Below are positions 14,818 through 26,100 of a DNA stretch of 64,000 nt, piece by piece; positions within the stretch are counted from its first letter, which is position 1, and each line of letters opens with the position of its first letter. Below the pieces are notes generated by a model that worked only from the letters and a program-made list of their open reading frames with translations, ran no database searches and was not told the origin of the DNA. The stretch comes from Streptomyces zhaozhouensis (GTDB lineage: Bacteria; Actinomycetota; Actinomycetes; Streptomycetales; Streptomycetaceae), in the NCBI RefSeq assembly GCF_900230195.1, contig NZ_OCNE01000014.1, positions 1 through 64,000 on the forward strand. Direction: 5' to 3'. The translations under genes and the position numbers were made by a program.

Positions 14818-17118
14818 TCAGGAGGTGGAGTCGGGCAGGTCGTTCTCGTCCAGGGTCGTCAGGTCGCTCTCCTTGGGGGCGGTGAGCTCGGCGACGCGCA
14901 TGGCCTGGTGCTCGGTCATCCGCTGGAAGATCTGGCGGGCGCTGCGCCCGTTGCCGAAGCCCTCCCCCCTGGGCATCGAGCCGATGTAGTCGCCGAGCGC
15001 CTTGCGGGCGCCGTCGGTGAGGTCGTAGCGGTGGCGCCTGGCGTGGTGCTCGACGATGCTGACCAGTTCCTCGGTGGAGTAGTCGCTGAAGAGCAGGCTG
15101 CGGGTGAAGCGGGAGGCCAGGCCCGGGTTGGAGTCGACGAAGCGGCTCATCTCGCCGGGGTAGCCGGCGGCGATCACGACGACCTCGTCGCGGTGGTCCT
15201 CCATCAGCTTGACCAGGGTGGCGACGGCCTCCAGGCCGAAGTCCTGGCTGACGCCGGCGGGGGTCAGGGCGTACGCCTCGTCGATGAAGAGCACGCCGCC
15301 GCGCGCCCGGTCGAACGCCTCGGTGGTCTTGGGGCCGGTGTGTCCGATGTACTCGCCGACCAGCGCGCTGCGGTCGACCTCGACGAGGTGGCCCCGGGAG
15401 AGCAGGCCGAGGGCGTGCAGCAGCCGGCCGTAGAGGCGGGCGACGGTGGTCTTGCCGGTGCCGGGGTTGCCGGCGAAGACCAGGTGGCGGCTGAGCGGGG
15501 GCGCCGGCAGCCCGGCCTCCTGGCGCATCCGGACGGTCTGCATCAGCTTGACCATGCCGCCGACGTCGCGCTTGACGGTCTCCAGGCCGACGAGTTCGTC
15601 GAGCTCGGCGAGGAGGTCGGTGAGCGACTCGGCCTCGATCTCGCCGTCGTCGCCGTCCGGGCGCTGCCCGTCGGCGGCGGTCGCCGCCGGCGCGCCGGCG
15701 CGCGCTCCGGCGCCGGCGGGGGCGGGGGGCGTGCCGGCGGGGCCCTGGGGGCCGTTCGGGCCCTGGGGACCGCCGGGGGGCGGGGTGGGGCCGCCGTCGC
15801 CGGCGCGGTCGCGGGTACGGGGGGCGGGGGCGCCGGGCTCTGTGCCGCCGCGTCGGACGCCGGGCAGCCGGGGGGAGCCGACGTTGATGGAGACGCAGTT
15901 CTCGAAGACGGGGCTGGCGCCCTCGAAGACGCCCAGGTCGTGGGCCGAGTCGAAGACGCGGCAGCCGCGGAAGCGGGGGGCGGCCTCGCGGCCGACGTGC
16001 AGCGCGGGGAAGCCGGTGGCGATGACGTCGCAGTGGTCGAAGGTGCCCCGGGAGCCCTCGCCGACCATCACGCCGTGCTTGCCGCTGCGGGCCACCCGCA
16101 CGCCGCGCACCCGGGCGTCGGCCCCGGACTCCAGCTCGACGCCGTTGCCCTGCTGGCCCGTCACCGCGCAGTGCAGCAGCGTCGACTCCTCGGTGGAGCG
16201 CAGCCGCACGCCGGTCTCGCCGCCGACGACCCGCACGCCGCGCATCGTGACCCGCGCCTGGTCGCGCACCTCGACGCCGGACAGGCGCGCGTCGCGCAGG
16301 GTGGACTCCTCGATCTCGGCGCGCGCGGTGTGGTCGAGGCGGATGCCGGAGCGGGCGGCGTTCTCCACCCGGCAGTCCGTCAGCAGCGCCTCGGCGGCGT
16401 CCTGCACGAGGAGGCCGTTGCGCCCGGCGCCGAAGAGGCCGCTGCCGCGCAGCAGCACGCGGGAGGCGTCGCGGGCGCGCAGCGCGGAGCCCGAGCCGCC
16501 GTGGACCCGCAGTTGGTCGGCGCGCAGGACGGCGGTGCCGGAGACGGCGATGCCGATGCCCTCGACGTCCTCGATGGCGGTGTCGTCCAGCCGGGCCAGG
16601 GCGTCGCCGGTGAGGTGGAGCGCGGTGTGGCGGGCGGCGCGCAGCCGGCTGCGGCGCGCGACGAGGACGCCGCCGGCGGTGGGGTCGGCGAGGTCGGCGG
16701 CGAGGTCGTTGTTGAGCGGGATGTCCGTCACCGGCTGGTCGGGGCGCGCGGCGTGGTTGCGCGAGCCGAGGACCTCGACGCGGCCCTGGCTGATGACGCA
16801 GTGCTCCAGGGTGAGCCCGGCGGCGTCCTCGATCCGCAGCAGCGCCTCGCCGGGGTCGACGCCGCGCAGCACCAGGCCGTTGACGCGGCAGTCGGGGGCG
16901 GCGACGGAGAGCGCGCCGGCGGCGGCCGGGACGGCGACGGTGACGGAGCCGGGGCCGTGCTGCGGGACGAGGGAGACCTTGCGGATCAGGCGGAACGACT
17001 CCCGGTACTCGCCGGGGGCGATGCTGACCACGGCCCCGGCCGGGGCGGCGCCCAACGCCTCGGTGATCGTCCGATAGGCGCCCCGGGTGCGGGGCGCTAC
17101 GCGGATCGGCTCTGTCAT
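14818..17118 (-). CDS. EccA/CbbX-like AAA ATPase fused to a beta-helix
   Basis: A 766-residue protein whose ATG overlaps the stop of the giant gene (ATGA), indicating coupled translation. Residues 1-400 look like a right-handed parallel beta-helix, with repeated turns such as NGLLVQDAAEALLTDCRV, SGIRLDHTARAEIEES and HGVMVGEGSRGTFDHCDV. A Pro/Gly-rich linker covers about 410-480. The C-terminal 280 residues are a CbbX/SpoVK/EccA-type AAA module with Walker A GNPGTGKTT (near 549), Walker B GVLFIDEAYAL (near 609) and an arginine-finger region LASRFTRSLLF (near 665). EccA ATPases remodel substrates or chaperones in type VII secretion, and I infer that role from the neighbours. The beta-helix fusion is unusual and may dock a repetitive substrate. 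Confidence 0.9.
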   Translation of the reverse strand: MTEPIRVAPRTRGAYRTITEALGAAPAGAVVSIAPGEYRESFRLIRKVSLVPQHGPGSVTVAVPAAAGALSVAAPDCRVNGLVLRGVDPGEALLRIEDAAGLTLEHCVISQGRVEVLGSRNHAARPDQPVTDIPLNNDLAADLADPTAGGVLVARRSRLRAARHTALHLTGDALARLDDTAIEDVEGIGIAVSGTAVLRADQLRVHGGSGSALRARDASRVLLRGSGLFGAGRNGLLVQDAAEALLTDCRVENAARSGIRLDHTARAEIEESTLRDARLSGVEVRDQARVTMRGVRVVGGETGVRLRSTEESTLLHCAVTGQQGNGVELESGADARVRGVRVARSGKHGVMVGEGSRGTFDHCDVIATGFPALHVGREAAPRFRGCRVFDSAHDLGVFEGASPVFENCVSINVGSPRLPGVRRGGTEPGAPAPRTRDRAGDGGPTPPPGGPQGPNGPQGPAGTPPAPAGAGARAGAPAATAADGQRPDGDDGEIEAESLTDLLAELDELVGLETVKRDVGGMVKLMQTVRMRQEAGLPAPPLSRHLVFAGNPGTGKTTVARLYGRLLHALGLLSRGHLVEVDRSALVGEYIGHTGPKTTEAFDRARGGVLFIDEAYALTPAGVSQDFGLEAVATLVKLMEDHRDEVVVIAAGYPGEMSRFVDSNPGLASRFTRSLLFSDYSTEELVSIVEHHARRHRYDLTDGARKALGDYIGSMPRGEGFGNGRSARQIFQRMTEHQAMRVAELTAPKESDLTTLDENDLPDSTS

Positions 17119-20100
17119 GGGTTCTCTCCGGGGGCGTCTGAGGTCGTCTCGGGTTCGCCCGAGGCGTCGGGAACGGGTGGGGTCTCCGGCGGCGGGGGCG
17201 GAACCGGTGAGGTGACGCCGAGCATGTCGCGGACCTCGGGGCCGAAGACGAGCTGCCCGAGCGGCTTGTCGATGAACTTGCCCATGACCGGGACGACCAC
17301 GAAGTCCATCACACCCTGCCGGTGGTACCAGCGGGCGCCCATCGTGTTCTGCATCGCGGCCTTCAGCGCGCCGGTGGCGAGGCCGCCGACCACGGTGCCC
17401 AGCGCGGTGGCGCCGGCGAGCGCGGCGGCCTGGCCGAGGGAGACGTCGTGCCACTCGCCGTCGGGGCCCTTGACGCCGAGCGCCTCGGCGGCGACCAGGG
17501 TGCCGAGGAAGGAGCCCAGCGGCGCGACGACGAAGCCGTCCTTGAAGAAGTCGTAGGTGCCGCCGCGCCAGCGCAGCACGAACTCGTTGGAGGCCCACTC
17601 CCCCGCCGTGTCGTCGTCGTCCTGGCGGTGGCGGTAGGGGAAGCCGCGGTCCTGCCAGTTGAGGCCGACGCGGAACTGCGAGTGGTGGGCGGCGAAGTTG
17701 TGCAGCCCGATGAAGCCGGCCTTGACCGAGGCGCCGACGAGCGCGCGCAGCGCCGCCGCGGCCACGTCGTTGAGGCCGAAGTCGCCTGGCATGGCCGCGT
17801 AGATGGCCATGCCGACACCGAAGTCCAGCACGAACTCCTGGGCGAACTCGATCGCCATGTGCTCGAAGTTGCGCAGCGCGAACGGCGTGTAGGTGGACTC
17901 GCCGGTGGCCTCGACGCCGGAGCCCCAGGGCGTGCGCCGGGGCTGCCGGTACATGCGCTCGAAGGTGCGGAACTCGTTGAGCACGTCGAAGAAGTAGGTC
18001 TCCCTGCCGATCAGCCGCAGGTCCCCGGTGAAGGGCGGGCCGCCGGCGAGGGACTCGGCCGGCAGCTCCCGGACATAGCCGGCGACGGAGCGCTCGCCGA
18101 GCAGCTGCCACCTGCCCGTCTCCGCGTCGTAGCCCCACCGCCGCCACTGCTTGGTCATGGCCTCGATCTCCATGTAGGTGCCGTCGTCGCCCCACGGAAC
18201 CTTGCGGCGGGCGACGGCACCCGACTCGAACTCCTTCCAGGTCAGACCGCGGTGGTCGTCCAGCGTGCGGGGCACGGTGCCGAGGCTGGCCGCGTCGGGG
18301 AAGTACTCGCGCACCCGCAGCGGGGAGTCGTTGAACGCCTGGCGGATCGCGCTGCCCACGGCGACGGGCAGCTCCTGGACGACGGTGTATCCCCCGTCCG
18401 GGCGCATCAGGCGATCCTCCCAGCGGCGCATGTCGTCGGACCACCAGCGGACGCGCTGGCCCTGTTCGCCGAACTCCATGACGTTGCCGAACCGGTCCAC
18501 CTTGTTCCACTGCCAGACGTCGGGTCCGCCGTCGGCGCCGCGCGTCTTCCAGGCCATGACGCCGGTGTCGTCGGACAGGAGTCGGAACTCCCGGATCAGC
18601 TCCCGCTGCCCGTTGACGGTGGCGTAGTCGCGGAACGACTCCCGGTCGAAGTACTGGTGGTGGTCGAACTGGTTGCGCGAGGCCAGGTTGCGGCCCCCGG
18701 TGAGCGCGTCGTCGCCCTCGACGGACCAGCTGACCCTGCCACCGCCGTACCGGCTGACGACCCGGATGGCGGCGCCGTCCGCGCCGGCACCGAGCCAGGT
18801 GTCCGCGCGGCCGATCAGCTTGCCCTGGTGGGTCAGCAGGGACCAGTCGGCGTCGGCGCCGGCGTGCACGGTGCGCTGGAAGTCGAGACCGCCGTCGCCC
18901 ACCTGGCCGCCGGCGCGGGGCGGGGGACGGAAGTCGAGGATCGTGCCGTCCTTGAAGCCCATGCGGTTGGCGTGCCAGACCTGACCCGCGTCCCGGGTGT
19001 ACCAGTTTCCGCCGGCGGGGAGGTCGGCGCGGAACTGGTCCTGCCAGACGACGTCCTCGCGGGTCTTCCCCGTCGCCGCCGGCGGGTCGACGAAGTCGTC
19101 CGGGCGGAAGGTGCGGTGGCCGGACAGTTTGCCGTCGCCCTGGGTCCAGGGCAGATAGCCGTCCCGGCGCTCGACGCCGTCCGGCATCTTGACCTCGGGC
19201 CCGACCACCAGCTTGTTCCCGTTGGGCAGCTCCCGGGTCTCACCGGCGATGCGGCCGTTGTGGGAGATGAGCGTGGTGTTGAAGCCCCGGGTGGTGACCA
19301 CCTGCACGCCGTGGTCGACGACCCGGCCGTCGCGGTAGATCTGGTAGTCGAACGTCTGGAGCCGGCTGTCGTTGACCCAGGCGGCCTCCCCGTTCCGGCC
19401 CACGTAGCGGTTCTCCCGGGGCAGGAACGGATGGGGCAGCGCGAAGAAGCGACCGCGCGGCGTGGTCATGTCCATGTTGCGGAACTCGGGGGAGAGCAGC
19501 GCCCGGTAGAAGTTCGGCGGCCGCTGCTCCGCGTTCCGGCTGAGGTGCAGCTCGTCGCCGTTCGGCATCGTGCGGACGGAGCGCACGTCCTTGCCCTGCG
19601 GCGAGACGGCGGTGACGCCGCGCGTGGGCAGCCCGTCGGTGCCCAGGTCCTCGGCCCTGAAGGTGCGCAGCCCGTGCCAACCCAGGCGTCCGACCTTCTC
19701 GTTGACCTCGACGGCGGAGCCGAGGCGCGGGTCGGGCATCTCGTCGCGCCAGCCGTTGGACGCCAGCCCGATGTGGCGGTTGCCGGTGGCCTGGACCCCC
19801 AGGTCGCTGTCGAAGCGGTACCAGCGGCCGACCGCGCCGTTCCGCGGCGGGGCACCGCTGTCGGTGCCCCGCACCCCGAACACGTAACCGCCCTGCGGGG
19901 TCTCCCGGTAGTGGTGCTCCGGCCCGCGGATGCTGCGGGAGACGTGGATCTCGTCGCGGTAGTCGTAGAAGGTGCGGCGGCTGGTGCCCCAGACGCGGAT
20001 GCCGTCGCCGGCGGCGTTGCCGTCGGCGCTCACCTTCTGCCACCGCTCGCGCTGCGACGTGCCGACCGGGAGGTCGTGCCAGCGCTTGACGAAGCCGGTG

Positions 20101-23100
20101 ACGGTTCCCGGGGCGTGGGCGTCCAGGACGTCGCCGGTCGGCATCGGGCGGCGTTCGAAGGCGTGGCCGCGGACGCCGAGCGCGTTCTCCGTGAGCAGGA
20201 AGACGTGGCCCTGCGAGGCGCCCTTAGGGTCGACCCGGCCCCGATCCAGTACGGACGCCCGGTCCGGGGGCGCGGCGCCGCCGCGCCAGCGCTCCCAGCT
20301 GCCGCCGGTGACCTTGCCGCCGGCGTCGTGCTCGTTGCGGACCAGGTAGAACTCGCCCTCGGTGTGCTGGCCGCGGTGGATGACGTTGATGCGCTGCTCC
20401 AGCAGCCGGCCGTCGGCGGCGTACTGGCGGTACTCGCCGCCCCGCAGGCCCCGGGCGTCGCCCGTGTAGCGGAAACCGCCGCCGTCGGTGGCGGTGGTGG
20501 TGCGCCCGGGCATCGGGGCGAGGTCGACGTCCCGCACCGCGCGGCCGCCCTCGATCTCGGCGAAGCGCCGCCCCTTGGCGTCGCCCATCTCCACCACCCG
20601 GACGGTCCGCGGCTCGATCGCGCCGCCGCCGGCCGGCCGCTCGTAGGTGGTGAGGGTCCGGATGCGCGTGCCGTCGGCGGCGGCGCCGAGGTGGGCCTCC
20701 AGCCGGCCGTCGCGGCCGAAGACCCAGACCCGGCCGTCCCCGGTGTCGCGCACCCGGAAGCCGCCGTTGAGGTCGACGTCGGTGGGCGTGGCCTGCCGGC
20801 CGACCGCGGCGCGGCCGGCGCGCGGCGTCAGCGCGTCGTCCACCACGTCGTAGGCGCGGTAGGTCTGCCCCTTGTAGGTCATCTCGTAGACGCGCACGAA
20901 GTCGCCGGCCTCCGCGGCGTTGCCGCCGGTCAGCGGCCTGGCCTGGAAGCGCAAGGCACCGGTGTCGCTGAAGACGTCGATCGCCGCGGTGCCCGTGCGG
21001 GTCACCCGCAGGTCGCCGTCGGCGGCGCGGACGACCTGGGCGCCGGCCACCTCCGTGCCGTCGGCGGCGCGCGGCGCGGGCAGCACCGCGTCGTCGGCGA
21101 GCCGCACCCAGGCGTGGGTGTCGGCGGCGGCGCCGGAGCCGCTGAAGCTGATCACGCGGTGGGTGGCGCCGCCGGTGGCGGGGTCGATGATCAGGTGGTG
21201 GTCGCCGAAGCCGACGCGCAGCGCGCCGTCGGTCTGGGGCACGGCCGCGACGGGGCGCGCGTTGCCGCCGGGGGGCGTGATCCGGGCGTTGTCCAGGTTC
21301 TCCGGGAGGTGCAGCCGGTGGCCGTCCAGCGCGCCGCCGTTGAGGGTGAGCCGTTCCTCGACGAACCGGCCGTCGGCTTCGTGCACCCGGGTGATCCCGC
21401 CGCCGCCCGGCTCGGAGACGTGGTAACGGCCCGACGTGGCCCGGAAGTCGGCGGTGTGCTCCGCGCCGCCCGCGGTGCGGAGGACGGGCCCGCCGCCGGC
21501 GGCACCGTCGGCGGGCCGGAAGACCCAGGCGTCGAACGGGTCGGCGGTGCCGGGGCGCGGCGTCAGCGGCACGGCGGTGTGGGTGACCCGGCCGGTGCCG
21601 TCGACCACGGTGTGCGGCCGGCCGCCGCCCTCGTCGATGCGGAAGCCGTCGAAGCCGCCCCAGTGCTGCGGGGTCACCTCCCGGTTCGCTTCCCCCGGGG
21701 TGCGGATCTGCGGCGGCTGCCCGTCGTGCGGGACGACCAGGGTGCGTCCCGGCACGGGGCCGCCGGTGATCGGGTGGCTCTCGCGCAGCAGTTGGCCGGC
21801 GAAGCCGCCGCCGGCCATGGCGTCGGCCCGGTACTCGAAGGTGGAGCCGCCCCTGGTGACGGTGAACTGGTCGTCGATGGCCGGGTGGAACCTGACGCCG
21901 AGGTCGCCGACCTCGTCGGTCGCGTTGACGAAGAAGTGTCGCCCGCCCGGGCGTTGGGACCAGGCGACCAGGCCGGTCGTGCCGTCGGGCAGCGTGGTCT
22001 CCACCAGGCGGTGGCTGAAGGCGCCGGTGTCGTCGACGACGCCGTGCGCGCCGCCGGCCCGCACCAGGTAGCCGTGGTCGCCGAGCGGGGTGGCGGAGCC
22101 GCCGGGCACGGCGGCTCCGCCACGCGTCAGGTGCGGCACGCCGCCGGGGGTGTGCGGCACGACCAGGTCGACGCCGTCCAGCTCGTCGCCCGCGCCGCGC
22201 ACCCGGTGCGCCTCGCTCAGCAGGGAGCCGTCGGTGCCGTGGGTGAACGCGGAGTCGCCGTGGCGGACTTCGAGGGCGCCGCCGACGATCCGCACGTCGT
22301 CGCCGCCGACCACGGCGTGGGTGGTGGCGTTCCGCACCTGCGGCTGTCCGCCGGGCGGGGTGTGCAGCGTCCAGGGGGAATCCGTGCCGTCGGCGTTGCG
22401 CAGCGGCAGCGTGACCTCGGTGGGGGCGCCGGCGCGGGTGACGCCGGCGACCGCGTCGTCGGAGACCAGCAGCAGGTCGTCGCCCCGGGGGACGGCCCGC
22501 GCGCCGAAGGCGCCGCCGGCGTCGTCGACGACGCGGAGGCCGCCGGCGACCGGGGTGGCCAGCCAGGCGCCGTCGAACGCGGGGCCGACGCGCACGCGTT
22601 GGGCCACGTGGACCAGGGCGCCGTCGGCGCCGTGCAGGGCGACGGTGTCCGGCTGGTCCAGGCGCCGGACGTGGAAGCCGTCGCCGACCCGGTCCACGGC
22701 GGAGCCGGCGATCCGGCCGCCGCCGGCGGACTCCAGCCACGCGGTCTCACCGCCGGCCGGCCGCGCGGGCACCACGACGTGCTCGCCCGTGGCGTCCGGG
22801 CCGTGCCGCAGCGGCAGGTTGTCGCCGAGCCTGGTGCCGTCCGCGCCGATCACCTGGCCGGTGCCGGTCGGCGGCTGGACGCGGAACCTGCCGTCGGTGA
22901 GGACGTCCACGCTCGCCTCCACGGCGGGGCGGCCGGGCGGGGGGTCGAGCGCCGGCCGCGCGCCCGGGGTGTGGCCGGTGTCGGGCACGCGCAGGTCGTA
23001 GCCGTTCCATTGGCCTTCCGTCAGGTGGTGGACGCGGGTGTCGAGGGCGCCGGTCGCGGGGTCGTGGATGTCGGTGGTCTGGCCCCGGCGGATGGTGACG

Positions 23101-26100
23101 GCGTCCGCCGTGACGTCCAGCGCGCCGGGCCGGGGGTTGCCGGCGGCGTCCAGCAGCGCGGGGGCGCCGCCGGCGCCGCCGACGGGCGTGAACACGTGGT
23201 CGGCGGCGGGGCCGCCACCGGCGGGGCGCAGCGGGAGCACGGTGTGGGTGGTGGCGCCGGCGTGGTCGACCGCCCGGTGCCCGTCGGGCAGGGCGAGGTG
23301 GAAGCCGGAGCCGTCGGCGAGCGGGGTGACCGCGTCGTCGACGGCGGCGAGCCCGCCGTCGGGGGTGACCCGGTGCAGCGTCAGATCGCCGCCGGTGAGC
23401 CGTCCCCGCAGGTCGGCGCCGAAGGAGACCCAGCGTTCCGTGTGGATCTCCGCGCCGCCCCTGGTGACGCGCACCAGGTCGCCGTCCGGGGTGGCCTCGA
23501 CGCGGACGACCGGGGCGTCGGCACCCGCGGCGGAGCCGGCGAGGTCGGCGCGCGCGACGCGTCCGGTGTCGGGGTCGAACGCGATACGCAGGTCGTCGGG
23601 GGCGAACGACGCGCCGTGTCCCGCGGTGCCCGCGCCGCCCGCGTGTCCGGAGCCGCTCGCCCCGCCGGGCGCCGGCCAGAGCGGGCTCTCGTCCATCGCC
23701 TTGCCGACGATGAGCGTGCGCGGGATGTCCGGCGTCGGGGGCGCGGGGCGCTTGGCCGCCTCCATGAGGTACTGGTGGACCACGGCCCGGTCCTCGGCGG
23801 TGAGCAGGCGGTAGTCGACCTCGGTGACGCGGTGGGCGCCGGGCATGGAGGGCTGGTCTGACCGGAAGGCCCCGCTGAACAGGTCGTGGCTGACGGCCCG
23901 GGAGTCGGGCGTGTACACGACCAGCTTGGGCGCTCCCCGGACGTACCGCCCGTCGGCGCCGATCTCCGTCGGGTCGACACGGCGCACCGTGTGGTCGGTG
24001 AGCGTGACGCCGTCGGCGCCGCGCGGATGGGGGTAGATCTCCCCCTGGGAACGGACGACCGCCATCATGTCCGGCTCGCCGGGACGGCCGGTGAGCACGA
24101 TCACCCGGTGGATGTCCGTGCCGCCCGGTTCGATCAGGTGGTGCATACCACCGTCGGTGGACAACAGGTGACCACCGGAGCCGAGCGGGGTGAACTCGGC
24201 GTCGGGCACGGCGCGGCCGTCCGCCTCGACCAGGCGGGGCGGCGCGCCTTCGGGGATGAGGAACACCCGGCCGTCGAGCGGCCCGGAGGTGACGGGCAGC
24301 GCGCGGCCCAGCACGGAGCCGTCGGCGGCGACGAAGTCGGCCGTGCCGTCGGGGAGTTCGCGGCGCAGCACGGCGCCGTCCAGCCAGGCGCCGTCGAGCG
24401 GGCCCGAGCGGCCGGCGCCGGCGGGCAGCGCCACCAGCCGGTCGGCGCCGCCGGCCACGGGCACAGGGACGACGGGCTGGGTGCCGAGGCCGGCGCGGTC
24501 CAGCAGCACCGCGCCCTTGCCCGGCACCTCGGCCAGGAACAGGTGGGGGCCGAAACGGGTGACGGTCGCGCCGTCCAGAAGCGCGCCGGAGGCGTCCGCG
24601 ACGCGGTGCGCGCCTGTGCCGGGCAGCAGCGTGATGGTGTGGCCGGCCAGCGGGCCCTCGTCGACGCCACGGCGCAGCCCGGCGAAGCGGCCGCCCATGT
24701 CGTAGACGGCGCCCGCGCCGCCCTCGCGGCCGACGATCAGCAGGTCGCCGTCGTGCGTGAGGCCGACCCCGCGCGTCGGGGTGCCGTCGGGGCGGAACGC
24801 GAGGGGCGCGCCGCCGTCGCGCAGCGGCATGGCGCCGAGGCCGTGGGAGGCACCGTTGCCTCCGCGCAGCGGGAAGACGTCGTGGGTGTGGGCGCCGGAG
24901 GCGTCGACGACCCCGGGCCGCTGGCCCGGGACCTGGACCAGGTGGCCGCCGTCGCCCGCCGGGTGGACGGTGGCGCCGCGCACGGGGGCGCCGGAGGCGT
25001 CGACGACGCGGGCCGGGCCGCCGTCGACGGGCACGTCGAGGCGGTTGCCCTCGCCCAGCGGGCCGCCGGCGCGGGCGGCGCCGGAGCCGAGGAACGTGCC
25101 GTCGGCGCCGTGCACGCTGTAGGTGGCGCCGGTGCGGACGACGACGCGGTTGCCGTCGAAGCCGGCGAGCACGTCGTCGGTCAGCAGCCGGCCGTCGGTG
25201 CGGTAGACGGCGCCGCCGGCGGTGCCGGTCGGCGGGGTGTGGATCAGCTCGGTCGGCTGCCCCGCGCGGTCGATCAGCCGCACGGCGGGGGTCACCCCGC
25301 CCGCCGCGTCGACCAGGTGGAACGCGCCGTCGCCGAGCCGGACCAGCGTGCCGTGCGCGCCGAGGCGGACGGCGGGGCCGGCGTCGGTGAAGGCGCCGCC
25401 GACGTCGCGGACCAGCACCGGCTTGCCGTCGAGCGCGCGCTGCGGGACGGCCAGCATCCAGTCCTCGCCGCCGTGGGTGAAGCGGAACGCGTCGTGGGTG
25501 TGGACGCCGTCGCCGTCCATGACGACCGCCCGGTGCCCGGGGCGCTCGACGAGGAGGCCGTCGCCGAAGGGCCGCACGCCCGCGCCGTCCAGGAGCTGCC
25601 CGTCGGGCCCGAGCACGTGGGCCGGCCGGCCGCCGGCGGGCGTCATCAGCTCGTGGCCCCCGCGCCCCGGCAGCCCGTGGGCGGAGCTGAGCAGGTCGCC
25701 GTCGAGGGAGTGGAAGTCGACGGTGCCCGGCTTGCGCTGGACCAGCAGGGAGTCGCCCACCACCTGCGCCGGGTTGGGGAGTTGGTCGCCGCCCCTGCCG
25801 ACGAGCGCCACCTCGCCGCCGGCGCGGGGCACGGCGGCGAAGCCGCCGGCCGTGTCGCCCGAGCCGCCGCGCAGCGGGACCAGGTCGTGGGTGTGGGCGC
25901 CGGAGGTGTCGACGACGGCGCCGCGCGGCGCGCCGGGCGGGACGACGGCCCAGCCGAGGTCGCCGACCCGGCTGATGGAGGCGCCGGCCACCGGCTGGCC
26001 GCCGAGGGTGACCAGGCGGGGCGGGCCGTCGAGCGAGGTGACGACCGCGTGGCCGGCGAGCGGTCCGGAGCGGTGCGCGTTCAGGCCGCCGAGGTAGGCG

